Source: Gautieria morchelliformis
Lineage: Eukaryota; Basidiomycota; Agaricomycetes; Gomphales; Gomphaceae
Assembly: GCA_015179125.1 (NCBI GenBank)
Contig: WHVA01000121.1
Location: 185,162-249,161 of the forward strand
DNA: 64,000 bases
Reading direction: 5' to 3'
The notes under the pieces are model-generated. The model did no database searches. It was given only the letters and a program-made list of their open reading frames with translations, and had not been told where the DNA came from. Numbering within the stretch: position 1 is the first letter of the stretch; every line of letters starts with the position of its first letter. Shown here one piece after another: positions 1 to 10,869 of the stretch. Both the position numbers and the translations under genes were made by a program.

Positions 1-565
1 TCGTGGTAACGCGTGATACGTATCCCTGTGGCATCGGGGAAGTTGGGGGGTGTGATCGGGTCAATTTGAGTGGGTATATGATGATCCGGCGGTCTCGGGT
101 ACTAGTGCCGTAGTGCGTATATTCCGAGAGAGGGGTTATCGGAGTATTGGTCGTGATATGGGGTTGTGTTTTAATATGTCAATATTGTTTTCTTTAATAC
201 TTTCAACAATGATTCCGCTTCTGGGAGAACTTCCACCAGTTCTGTTCGCCTTGCCAGTTCCACTCCAATTTCCAACTTCCACTCTCGGAACAGTGTCGGA
301 AATCAAGCGACTCACGTAATAGGTGGCATCAAGGGTCAATCAAGGGTCAGGGTGGTCAGGGAGATGCAGGGTTGATGGCGGGTGCCAAGTGTTGTCCCTG
401 GCTGTGCAGCGTAGTATAATACGGGCTCGCTGACATTGGGGGTCCTTAGACTTTTCTCTTTGGATTTCCCCTTGTCAGGTGAGAATCCCCTCTCCTGTAT
501 ACTCTGTTCATTTATACATACTTTGGATTTCCCCTTGTCAGTTGTGTGGTAGTGTGATCTCCACA
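1..565. other. no recognisable gene
   Basis: I see no coding region that I can support here. The short open frames on both strands lack recognisable motifs. The stretch leads into the cysteine-rich relic that follows and may hold its upstream exons or promoter. Confidence 0.4.
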
Positions 566-1963
566 ACCAGCCAGGGTTGCCCTTACAGAAGGTTCGTCCT
601 GACCTTCGGGGAGCCTTGCGCGAAGAGGTGGAGCAGTGGGCTGCCGAGGCTGAAGAACTCCAGGTAAGAGAGCTCCCTTATCAAGGATTTCGCTGACCAC
701 CCCATCACAGGCCGAGCTGCGTGCCACATTGCATGTTGAAGTGATCGTGGATCCCGACTTCGAACGTCCGTCGGAAGTGGACGACCTGGTGAGGGAGGTG
801 AAGGAAGCGAAAGAGTGGCTCAGGAGTGTGGGTTTCTTAGTTAGCCCAGAGTTCCTTGATGCCGGGATGAACGCGGTGTCAGAACCGATAGCGTCGCGAG
901 GCCCGTCGAAGGAACCCGAGGTAGTGGGGGGTGCTACGAAGGAGCCCGGAGTCGAGGGGGACAGTATGCGGGAGTCTGAAAGTACGTGACACTTGTTTGT
1001 TCACTGGCCTCCTGACTTGAAGTTCTCTCGAAGATCCCGCTCACGCAGCTGAGCCTATCCCTGGATCACCTGGACAATCAGCCACAGTCCAGCCCGTGCG
1101 CATGAAACGGTGACCCATGTTCCTGTCGTCCGAAGACGAAGGCGAAAATACTCGGACTCCGAAGAAGGCTCGGAAGGAACGTGCTCAGAGTCTTTCGCCA
1201 GAGATTGTCACAGTTGAGCTGACTCCTGCCCACCGTCGCAAGGGTAGGGCGAATGCGCTGGTTACATAATCGGACAAGGTTCCACAATCGGTAGCGAAGC
1301 ATGGTTACCCCAAGCATGTGTATTTGCTCGGCTGGCTGATTTATAACGGGGTAAGCAGCATAGTTTTTTGTTGAAGTAATTCCCCCGCTGACTGTGTGCT
1401 TCTCCGTAGCACGAGGTACTGAAGAGGCCTGCGAAGTGTGGGTGATGCCTTCACTATGGTCACACCTGCAGTGGTGAGGCGGGGAAGATGTGTGGGCGAT
1501 GCATTCGTGATCGCCAGGGCTGTGTCGCGGCAGAGGGTAAGTCTCCTCCTTTTCCATTCCTCCTACACCGTCCGAACTCATGTGGAGTCCTTGTCCCTCC
1601 TCTAGAGTACGTGGCAAAGGACGAAAAGGATGGTCGAGAGCCGGAGGTGAAAGAGCGAGGGTCGAAGGGGAAGAGCAAGGCGAAGGCGAAGGAAAAAGGG
1701 TCGACGACAGGTCCGTCCTCTATTTCGTCAAAGGGCGTCCTTGGTAAGCCTGTTGTGCCCCCCTTCCAAGCATCTTTGGCTGATTCTCAGATACCTCTGA
1801 AGGCACCCGAACATCTACGCTGGCCGGCGAGGAGAGAATGGAGGAGCTGGTGGAGAGGTCGGAGGAGCTGATGAGGAGTGTGTCCCGGAAGTTGAACGAT
1901 TTAAGCGGAGAGGTGTTAGAACTAGAGGGGGTCCAGGCGATGATCAGGGAGCTAACGAAATAG
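566..1963 (+). pseudogene. relic of a fungal cysteine-rich, coiled-coil protein
   Basis: Pieces in different frames resemble an expanded family of uncharacterised Agaricomycete proteins. An exon ending in EELQ (about 570-663) appears to splice at GTAAGA into an acidic exon (712-986) with VDDLVREVKEAKEWL. A basic and acidic patch with SSEDEGEN lies near 1128. A Cys cluster at 1437-1530 reads CLHYGHTC then MCGRCIRDRQGC, preceded by CG and a TGA where a residue should be. The C-terminus (about 1830-1963) has the helical pattern ERMEELVERSEEL and ends IRELTK. The frame breaks near 1109, and stops at 1268 and in the Cys cluster indicate decay, although unrecognised introns could explain some of them. 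Cys pairs suggest zinc binding; no function is known to me. Confidence 0.45.
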
Positions 1964-2310
1964 AATAGAGTCTGTGATAATTTTTGTGTGAACATAGAAG
2001 CATTGTTTCTCTTGAAGCGCTAGATGGTGTCCTAAGCCTTAGGTCTCTTCGGGGACTTCGCGTGAAAGTAGGCGAAAGTGGCTATAAGAGAATCCAACTG
2101 GAGGTGGTGTTCGCGAAGTTGTGCGAAGAGCGCCGAGGTGATTGCCAAGTTTTCCGAATGTAGGGGTTGTGAGGGTTTGTATAATGCCTAAGCACTCATC
2201 CCCCCCTTTATGGTACACGTCGCCCCGACGGGTAAAATGCGTTGGGGTGGTTCGGGACGCTGTTGGAAGACAGAATGGTTCGCTATCCATGTCGGATGTC
2301 GAAGAGTAAT

Positions 2311-2810
2311 AGAATGGTCCAATTGCCGTGTTTGGGGCGTGGCCCAAGGATAGCGGGGACGAATAGCGAGCAGCAATATGGAGGACTCGGCAGAGTGATG
2401 CTTGATAGGCTGTACGGGGGTAGTGAATAGTTTGCCGTCCACGGCGAACGTCTGCACGAAAACAGAAAGATTCGGGATAGGAAAGGGCAAAGAAAAGAAA
2501 AGACACCTGGTGGAAGGACCGAGGTGGGATAGAGTGGTCCAATCGCCATGTTCGGGGCGTAACCCAAGGATAGCAGGGACGAGTATAAAGCAGCGATATG
2601 GAGGACTCGGTAGAGTGATGCTCGATAGGCTTTTGCTGAGGTAGCGAATAGTTTGCCGTCCATGTTGAACGTCTGTGTGAAAACAGGAAGATTTGGGATA
2701 GGAAAGGGCAAAGAAAGAAACGACACCTGGTGGAAGGGCCAAGGTGTAATAGAGTGGTCCAATTGCCGTGTTTGGGGCATAACCCAAGGATAGCGGGGAT
2801 GAGTTTTCGG
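2311..2810 (-). repeat. about 221-bp tandem duplication in gypsy linker
   Basis: A unit starting at the motif TGGTCCAATTGCCGTGTTTG begins near 2314, recurs near 2534 and again, partially, near 2755, giving about 2.3 units of about 221 bp. Units differ by scattered substitutions. The same segment occurs only once in copy B (about 34400-34560), so the duplication arose in copy A or its close ancestor. The region encodes the low-complexity linker between protease and reverse transcriptase. Confidence 0.8.
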
Positions 2811-3279
2811 AATGTGTGTTGAAGGTAACTAAAGAGTGTTATGTGGTGAAAATATCTATCGAAGTGGAGTTTGCTGAATGAGATGAAGATCTACGTGTTT
2901 GGCGAACGAGACAAGTAGTGGCTAGTGTGCTAACAAGGAGAAGGAGACATCGTTCGAGAATTGGGGCAGTGAATTTTGAGAACTAGGATGAGAGGGGAAG
3001 GCATCGGACACTGAGAAGGTGTACATGGATGGGGAGAGATGAAGGGGACAGGATATTCGAAGCGAACAGATACGGGGATTCGTACAGAGTGGGTAAGGTC
3101 ATTGTTCGAAGGAGTAAAAAACGATCCATTCTTAACACCACAGAGGGATCGCAAGCTTAGTCTTCCGCGGGAAAGCTTTCGCTATCTTCGGGAACCTCTT
3201 CGAGAATCGCAACCTGAGGGTCGCCTTCGAGAGTGAAGATAGCTCTGTCAGTGGTTGAGGCAGACTCTTGAAAGCGGCA

Positions 3280-4460
3280 CCCCTTCGCGTGATGTGTGGG
3301 GGGTTCGCCGCAATAAGGGCAAAGGCCTTTGGTTTTTCGTCGCTCTTTCTCGGCTTCAGTCAGACGTCCGGTAGCATCGAGGATGCCGGAAAGATCTTTC
3401 TGTTCGTCAGGCTTGGCTGCGGCAGAGGGTCTGGGTCGAGCGTTAGCATGTGGTGTAGAAGAAGGTTCGGAAGAGGAAATGTGGTCATGTGGCGATTGAC
3501 ACGATGGGTGTCGAGCATTTTGAGCCTGCGAATAGCTCGCTCAGATACCTGGATGATGTCGGCCTGACCGAAAAGACGATTATGTTCGTTGACAAAGATA
3601 AGCCAGTTGCTCTGAATGGGAGGTTCTGGGAACTGAATGAGAAAAGGTTGCCACCAAATCAAGGCAATGTCGCTGAGGTAGGATGCTGCGTAGGAGACTC
3701 GCTGTCGCTCCTGCTGGAACTTTCAGGGCTTGTTGTCAAAGACCATAATACAACTAGCGATGAATGTTCGGAGAAGGCGGGGTTCTTTCCCTGTGAATTT
3801 GTCAGGTTTCGCAGCATCGGAGTCACCATCAGGGGCGGCCTGAGGGTAGGCGAAAGGAAAGGGATAATAGGGATTCCACGGGAACCCTGGTTGCGGCCAA
3901 GGCCCTCCACCAAAGGGCGGAGGTGGGCCAGGAGGTCCGGGGGGCCCGGGTGGCCCGGGAGGCCCGATCGGAGGCACTCCGAAATGGGGAAATGGTGGCC
4001 CGAGAGGTGGTGGAGGAGGCGGTGCAGGCCTGCTAGGTGGGGCAGGAATCTGTGCCGGAGGTTGCTGCGGGGGAGGTCATCCCATGAAGGGGTGAGGTTG
4101 TCCCGCGAATGGAAAAGGCGCAGGTCCACCAGGTGGGGCAGGAATCTGGGCCGGGGGCTGTTGCGGGGGAGGTTGTCCCACGAAGGGGAGAGGTTGTCCC
4201 GCGAATGGAAGAGGCACAGGCCTGCCAGGTGGGGCAGGAATCTGGGCTGGAGGTTGGTACAGGGGAGGTTGTCCCACGAAGGGGTGAGGTTGCCCTGCAA
4301 ATAGAGGCGGGGCACTGCTGAAAGGCAAAGCATTCGGATCATAAGAGGGCACGCCAGTAACGGGATAGCCAAGATGTTGCTCGGGCGCAGGGTCAGCGTG
4401 ATGTCCCTGGTCTGCCAAAGGTGCCTCGCGAGGGGGAGTAGGTTGAGAGCTGACTCGCAA
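3280..4460 (-). pseudogene. gypsy gag remnant with Pro/Gly-rich N-terminus
   Basis: The N-terminal part (from about 4460) is a Pro/Gln-rich repeat, followed by a GPPGPPGPPGPP run at about 3970-3920 and the conserved gag segment PDKFTGKEPRLLRTF near 3800. The frame then reads IMVFDNKP, meets TGA where relatives have Arg, and resumes with KFQQE. The capsid-like segment IWWQPFLIQFPEP and LKMLDTHRVNRHMTTF follows to about 3490. Frame changes separate the Pro-rich N-terminus from the capsid part, and the zinc-knuckle region near 3300 is degenerate. The protein cannot be made as it stands. Plus-strand open frames here are antisense shadows. Confidence 0.8.
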
Positions 4461-4578
4461 TTACCATTGCCACGCCGTTAAACGCACGATCGACATCTTT
4501 GGACTGACTTGGTAGTCATCGCTGGGTCTACCACCTCCTCTGATCAACCCTCTTCCAATGGTGTTCTGGTAATTGGAT

Positions 4579-5612
4579 TGTCATGACCTGTGTATTTCCT
4601 GCACCTTGTTATCCCCATTTCCCCTTTCGCTACTCCTCCCCAGTGTTCGCTCAGCTTCGCCCTCCACCTCGACCTTTCCTCCTCTATGTCACCTCTGTTC
4701 ACCCTTCCTCGCATTTCGCTGAACGACCATTTGCTGCTCGCATCATTCGCCAGCAGGCACACCATCAAATCACGATCGACATCCCTATCCGGCATCATGG
4801 CTCGTCAGTAACTCCATCAGCTTCTCGATCCAACCCCCTTTTGGTGTTCATATGAGCAGGGTGCGTTCGCGGGACGTCCTACCCATGGGTCGTGTGGGAT
4901 CAACCCAGTAGATGGAGAACCCATGCAGGGCAGTGTATATGTGGGCCCCAAGACATGATTTCATACACAGGTGTCTTCGCCACCTTCACCCTCCATCGTT
5001 TCATGTTCTCCCTCTTCTCTCATTCTATTGTATGTTTATTTCATCTATGTTGTATCATGACTGCGCACCCCTATCCAACCCTGACTCGTGACGGCCTCTT
5101 TCCTATTCGCTGATACCTTACGAGCATTCGATATAAGTAGTTTACATTCGCATGTATATTCCCCAGTTCAATTATCATACGTCGTCCCTCTTGTGCAAAC
5201 TTGACCTCGCTGTGGTCATCGTCTTAAGCCTTCTCTTGGAGATTTCCATCTTCGACTAGCAGAGGACTTAGGCATCACTGGTGAGTTCTCATACTTCATC
5301 TTCGTTACCTTAGCCTTCGAACCATTTTCTGAGCTGTTGGCGAAGGGCTCTGAAGGAGCACCTTCGCCGGCGAAGGGATTGTCGAGACTTAGACAGCCCT
5401 TCCGTGAGACCTTGCACGTTACATCGTCAAGTGCCATGGGCTATTTCGCTACAACTGTAGATAGGGTGAGCCCCATTTGGGCAACCCTCTTACCTTGTGA
5501 ACATTCATTGGTTCATCTATTCGCCGAATGGCATACTTATTCGCACAAGTTATTCAGGCATTCGCTGTGTTCACTAATACACGATATTAATGCCTAAAAA
5601 CCAATCTTGACA
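4579..5612 (-). repeat. LTR of gypsy copy A (5' LTR, 1034 bp)
   Basis: The ends are short inverted repeats TGTCATGACC (plus-strand left) and CAATCTTGACA (right), so on the minus strand the LTR starts TGTCA and ends TGACA. It aligns along its length with the split solo LTR at 31371-33921, which fixes both borders. Because only one LTR of copy A is present, no target duplication can be scored. A plus-strand TATA-like motif is not evident. Confidence 0.85.
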
Positions 5613-5784
5613 GACTACTAACAATCTACTTTATAGTCTAGAGGGAACAATGGTGAGATAAAACAATAGTGACTGCACACAAGCTATCTATTATGCGATG
5701 AACAATGGAACCCTGAGATAACAATGGCACCCTAAGTTATTTGTCATATAGTGTGACACAGGTGACACGGTTTGCTTGCATCAC
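5613..5784. other. intergenic between LTR and hAT MITE
   Basis: A short AT-rich stretch holding no feature beyond the left copy of the 8-bp target duplication, TGCATCAC, at 5777-5784. Confidence 0.5.
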
Positions 5785-6330
5785 TAGGGCTGCGCACCGT
5801 GCCGTAAACCCACGGCTGTACGGCGCCGTGTTACGGCCACGGCACCCGTACCGTCAAGGGTCTGTGTCCTGTGCCGACGGCACGGTATACGGTACGGGTT
5901 GATGCCGTATGCTACCGTACAAATACGGCCGTGTATGGCAATATACGGCATGCATTGGTAAACGCCGAAAACCAGTTAGCCGAGCCCAAAAAGGCATTGC
6001 CTGACGGGTGCTACTGCTGGCACATACAGCGGGCCTGCCTAAATAGTCTGCATCGGCTGACATAAAGGGTAGCTACCTGTATAGGTCACATAAGCCCAAC
6101 ATACTAATGCTGTGCAATATCATATCTACACGGATCAGTCACTAACTGACCCTCCAATGGCTTGATTATATAAGTATTGCCGTCAACTGTAATACGGACG
6201 GTACGGTACCCATACCGTACCGTCAGAGGGGAGAGGTACTGAAAGTACGGACGGTATACAGTCTACCGTACCCGTCAACCCACTGTACATTGTACGGCCG
6301 TATCCGTAATACGGACGGTGTGCAGCCCTA
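5785..6330. mobile_element. non-autonomous hAT-type element (MITE), 546 bp
   Basis: The left terminus reads TAGGGCTGCGCACCGTGCCG and the reverse complement of the right terminus reads TAGGGCTGCACACCGTCCGT. The element is flanked on both sides by the identical octamer TGCATCAC (5777-5784 and 6331-6338). An 8-bp duplication and a TAGGGCTG start are typical of hAT transposons. The interior has no credible gene; it is packed with near-palindromic TACGG/CCGTA motifs in both orientations next to each end, which may be transposase-binding subterminal repeats. Confidence 0.9.
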
Positions 6331-7814
6331 TGCATCACCCTCGCATTGCCATTCCTACAACTTCCTACAACTTCTTGACTGTTGCATGCAGTACAACTCT
6401 GCATCTGATGTTTCACCCCCACTGTACAAGAGGGAATGAAAGCAATGACAACCATCCCGGCATCCCCTGGAACCACTAGTGAGTCCATGAGTCCCCATCT
6501 ACCACCTGCTTCGAGCCCTTCAGAGTCTTCCCTCACCTGCAGACACCAACACCAGCTCCTCGAGTGGAAATGTGTTGCAAAACCTAACTGGCCTCTTACT
6601 GAATCCAGTGAGAAACCCCCCCCCCCCAAAAAAAAGAGGACACTTTGCATCTCAGAATCAACAGAACGCACATGCTTTGAAATAAAAAATTTGTCTGACA
6701 GTGCAACATTCATCTGCTTTGATACATACATTCTTCCATGTCTGTTTTAAGTGCTGCGCCAGACTCATCTATGGGGCGATGGGTTTGAACAAACTGCAGG
6801 TATTTGCAGAGGACTATATGACATTTACAGCTGTTCCAGGTACATAAGGCAGAGTCTGAATTTTGACTCTGTGACAGCCATTCAGAAAGGAACATGTATA
6901 TCTCGATAACTAGTCCATAATAAGACCTGATATTTTGTAAGAACTATATATAATATAGTATCTACCATTCATCCATGTGTTAGTGTCGAGCAGTGTGTTG
7001 AAGAGGATATCAAGTGCTTTGCAGAGATGGTAGTCAAGTAAGACAGGGGGTATAGTACATGCCAGTTGGGATTGGCCTTAGTGTTGCCTAGAATGTCAAT
7101 ATAAGGTTCTTGTAGTAGCAGTATGTCCCAGTCTTTGTGGATCGGTGAGTTGATAAGGTCGTAGTGTGCTTTGCCGGGCTTGTTCAGGCTTTCTCATCAA
7201 GGAGATACCGCTACCTCTACACCTCGCCCTTCCAGTCTTGTTTAGGAGTCACTACTTCTGTGCCTTCGACTAGTGGGAGTGAACGGTGGGTGCCTTTAGC
7301 CATCCGCACAGAGGCCGCTACGGCACTCGTGACCCACAAGCGGGAAGTGTACGGTTGGGAGGTGCGCTAGTCAGAAGACGGAGGCTTCATCCCAAGCTCG
7401 ATCCTTAGCTCAAGCTGACTAACGATGAACTGCGGGCGGTAGTTTCCAGTTCGGAGACAGATACCCTTCGTGTCCATGCCAGCAAGACTACGATGGACCA
7501 GTAATTGCCAAGGTCTGACTTATATTTACGTATACAGCACATATATGAGCCGTGGATCTCTGACCGAACTGACAGAACACGGCCCGCACAGGTCACGTCA
7601 CTCAATCAGTGGCTACGTGACAGCCCACCGCATGGAAGAGACCTTATCAACCGAAAGAAGGACCTCCAGCAGCAAGTTCATGGCTATTCTTCCCGACGTT
7701 TTTCCACATGGTCCAAAATGATTAGAACTCTATTTGACTCGCTCATTTGCTGTATAAGTATCCTTCGTATATCAGACCTGTGAGTGCACGCCGTGTGGTC
7801 TTTCAATCTCTAAC
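6331..7814. other. gene-free stretch upstream of S28 peptidase
   Basis: No coding region is supported. It contains a C10-A8 homopolymer junction near 6617-6636 and AT-rich sequence. The last few hundred bases should include the promoter of the peptidase gene at 7815, but I see no distinctive element. Confidence 0.4.
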
Positions 7815-10800
7815 ATGTTGAGGTTGACCATCTTGTTGTGCGTTGCCGCACTAGTGTCGGCGATCAGAGGCAAAGAGCGACATCCCAACTTCCCCCTGCG
7901 TCCCGCAGTGCCTATCCCGCCCACCCCAGACACTCCGCTCACAGACAGGTCTGGCGCACCATTGCCTCCCTTGAACACGACGTACTTCTTCGATCAACTT
8001 ATCGATCACGCGAATCCCTCAAAGGGAACATTTAAACAACGTTTTTGGACCACGTAAGGCCGTGTACATTCTTCTCTGAGGCAGCGTAAATTTACCTTCA
8101 AGGCAGCTGGCAATTTTACGAACCAGGTCTGTAAATACGCCACATCTTTAAAGGTCTATCTCTCTAAGTGTATTTCAAGGCGGACCTGTCATCCTATTCA
8201 CACCGGGTGAAGCCAATGCAGCATCATTCACCGGCTATCTCACCAATACGTATGTTGACCTCTTAAATCGCAAACCTAAGCCTCGTGCCTCATACCTATG
8301 GCTCTTCAGGACCATCAATGGTCTCATTGCTCAAGCCAACAATGGCTCCACGGTCGTTCTGGAACACCGCTTCTTCGGCCTATCTAACCCCATAAATAAC
8401 CTCGCCGACGATAGTCTCCAACTCCTCACTATTGATCAGGTACGTTGACATTGGCAGGGTGCTGAGAAAATTGTGCATCTTTCCGCACGGGTTGCATTTG
8501 CCCTGAGCGCGACACATTGTTCTATGGACCGGTTGGGTTTGTGGTCCGCGAGCCCCGTCGTTGTGTTTGAAAATTGGCCTGGGGGGCTAAATACTGGGAG
8601 GGGGCGTTGGCGAGCCCAGTATGGTGTTCCAACTTATGGTCTCCACGTGTGTTTCCTCCTGGCCAACCCATTTCACAGTCCAGGAATATTATATTGACGT
8701 GACTTACACCTCTTAACTGTTCAGTGTTATGCAGACCTTTTTCGCTGCATTTCCCGTCAGCTCTTTTCGCTATCCATCTTTCTTCTCGTATTCTATCAGC
8801 ATATCGTAGACTCGTTCACCGACACGCCTTGACATTGACAGGCTGCGAAAGACCTCGCATACTTCGCCAAAAATGTGCAGTTGCCGCAACCTAATGGAGA
8901 TAAAATCAACGCGGATGCCGTGCCATGGATTTTGGTGGGCGGCAGTTACAGTGGTACGTGCTCGGCATGTTATTTTTCAGTCCGTATTGTTCGTCACCGA
9001 GAAGGGTTCATGGTTGTTATGATGTCGTTCCTTCCGACATCAAGCAGCTATTTCACCCACATGTTATCCTGCAACCATGGGGCTGCTTTCTTTTATTTAT
9101 CACTTATTATTTCCCTGTCAACCAGGGGCGTTAACTAGCTGGACCATGGTGGAGTACGCGTGTTGCTGGCTTTCTGAACTCTGTCCATGAGAGCTGACGA
9201 TGTCCATATGAAAGCCAACCTGGAGTCTTCTGGGCGGGCTACGCGTCGTCAGCGGTCGTTGAGGCAATTATGTGAGTTCACAATTTGTACCCTCGCATTT
9301 TGTTGCCGCATACAATACCCACGCCCAGTGACTATTGGGCGTACTTCGAACCCATCCGCCAGAATATGCCGAAAAACTGCTCTGCAGACATCGAGGCAGT
9401 CATTACGCACATTGACCAGGTATTTACCAGCGGTACACCGCAAGAGAAACAGACCATCAAAGCGACCTTTGGCTTGGAAGACGTCACGCACCTTGACGAC
9501 GCAGCAGGATCATGTACGTGTGCCAAGGTTTCAGCTTAGCCCCTGGCCCTAACGAAGGCTTGTTCGACTCCAGTACGCAACATTCTCTGGGACTGGCAAA
9601 GCCTCCAGCCATACGTCGGCCCAAACGCGACTTTTTTCCAGTCATGTGATGCGATAGAGGTCAAAAACGGCGTGAACGCACCTGCCACTGGCTGGGGGCT
9701 CGATCACGCCCTCTCGGCCTGGGGCTCATATTTCAAGAACGTGTATCTGCCGCAGTGTGAGTACATTGATGCAATTTGTTGGGGAATGTACTTATTGTCA
9801 TTTTGATCCGCAGTATGTGGCACCACTAACGCAGAGTGTGTTCTACCTGAAATTACGACCATGTTCTTTTAGCTAAGTGTCGCTGGATGCATTGCTGCTT
9901 AGGGACTGCCTTGGGACATATAACACGTCTCAGGCATTCTGGACGGATACAAGCGTAGACAACGCTAATCGGTCATGGATGTGGAGTGCGTACCGTTTCA
10001 TTACGCGATTTTTTGTATATCCTAACATGTCCTCTCACCCACTATGCAGTGGTGTAAGCTTTAGCTCCACTATGCAGCTTTCGTGGGAGCCCACCTATCA
10101 TTAGTTGCAATGAAGTAGGTTACCTCCAAGAAGGTGCGCCCATAACATGGCCCAGTCTTGTGACGCGGCTTGTGCAGCCATCTTATGACGAGGTACGTTT
10201 TCTGTCGTCTTTTGGTCATTGTTTGACATTCATTCCCATTGACTTTTATACCCACAACCATCCGTAGCGCCAATGTAGCCAATATTTCCCCAAGGCGTTC
10301 CCGACACCACCGACTCCCAAAGCCGTGAACACCAATGCAAAATTCAAGGGTTGGAATGTGAATTTAGATAGGCTGTTCTTTGCAAATGGGAAACGTGCGC
10401 CCCCATGCTTTCTTATGACTCCCTCGGTCACTCACGCAAGGTTTGATTTCTTTATGTGATGTTCGCAGAGGACCCATGGCGCGAAGCGACTGTCTCCAGC
10501 GACTTCCACCCCCGCTTATCTTCCCCCTCGCAGCCCATCTTCGTTGGCAACGGGTTCCACTGCTCTGACTTGCTCGTGGAGGCTTCAGTGGACCCTACCA
10601 TCAAAGTGGTGACGGATGCCGGCGTTGCAACATTGACAAGGTGGATCAGTCAGCGGCCTGGAGGCAATTCCACCATATCGGCACCGGATTCCGCGCCATC
10701 CCCGCCGCCTTTCGTGCCACTGAGTATCCCAGGTAGTGTCGCAAGCGCGGCGCCGGAGGCCGTTCCTGCTGTGGCGACCCAGGCAACAGGCCCCCCGCCA

Positions 10801-10869
10801 CCTACCTCTGGAGGGTCAGGACAGTTTGCGATTCCGAATGCCATGGTGAGGCAGAGTGTGGTGCTTTAA
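7815..10869 (+). CDS. secreted serine peptidase, family S28
   Basis: This multi-exon gene encodes an S28-type (prolyl-carboxypeptidase-like) peptidase that should cleave peptides outside the cell. The N-terminus MLRLTILLCVAALVSA is a signal peptide. The first exon ends in the family segment FFDQLIDHANPSKGTFKQRF. Further landmarks are GGPVILFTPGEANAA (8178-8224), TVVLEHRFFGLSNP (about 8350), the nucleophile motif GGSYSG (about 8940), VFWAGYASSAVVEA (about 9220) and NCSADIEAVITH (about 9380). Near the C-terminus lie LFFANGK, DPWREATVSSDFH and GNGFHCSDL, which carry the expected catalytic Asp and His. A Pro/Ser/Ala-rich tail of about 60 residues follows. At least ten introns are needed, including a 402-nt intron (8440-8841), a 20-nt exon (8107-8126) and an apparent 4-nt exon (10050-10053). 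No inactivating lesion is forced. Confidence 0.88.

Larger units (their letters stand above)
2200..5612 (-). mobile_element. Ty3/gypsy retrotransposon remnant, copy A (5' LTR, gag, spacer)
   Basis: On the minus strand the order is LTR (5612 to 4579), gag (about 4460 to 3490), a degenerate zinc-knuckle region (about 3300), then a linker carrying a tandem duplication (2810 to 2311). No reverse transcriptase, RNase H or integrase follows; at about 2200 the sequence gives way to the plus-strand cysteine-rich relic. It is homologous over most of its length to copy B (31337-36340). It is a truncated, non-coding insertion. Confidence 0.8.

Noticed and set aside
3489-4304. Plus-strand 271-codon ORF over gypsy copy A
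   Set aside because: It is the antisense of gag. The minus strand holds the recognisable gag motifs, and the plus-strand translation is an Arg/Trp-rich mirror of Pro/Gly-rich repeats.
5871-6065. ORFs inside the small hAT element
   Set aside because: Palindromic TACGG repeats create open frames on both strands; there is no transposase motif.
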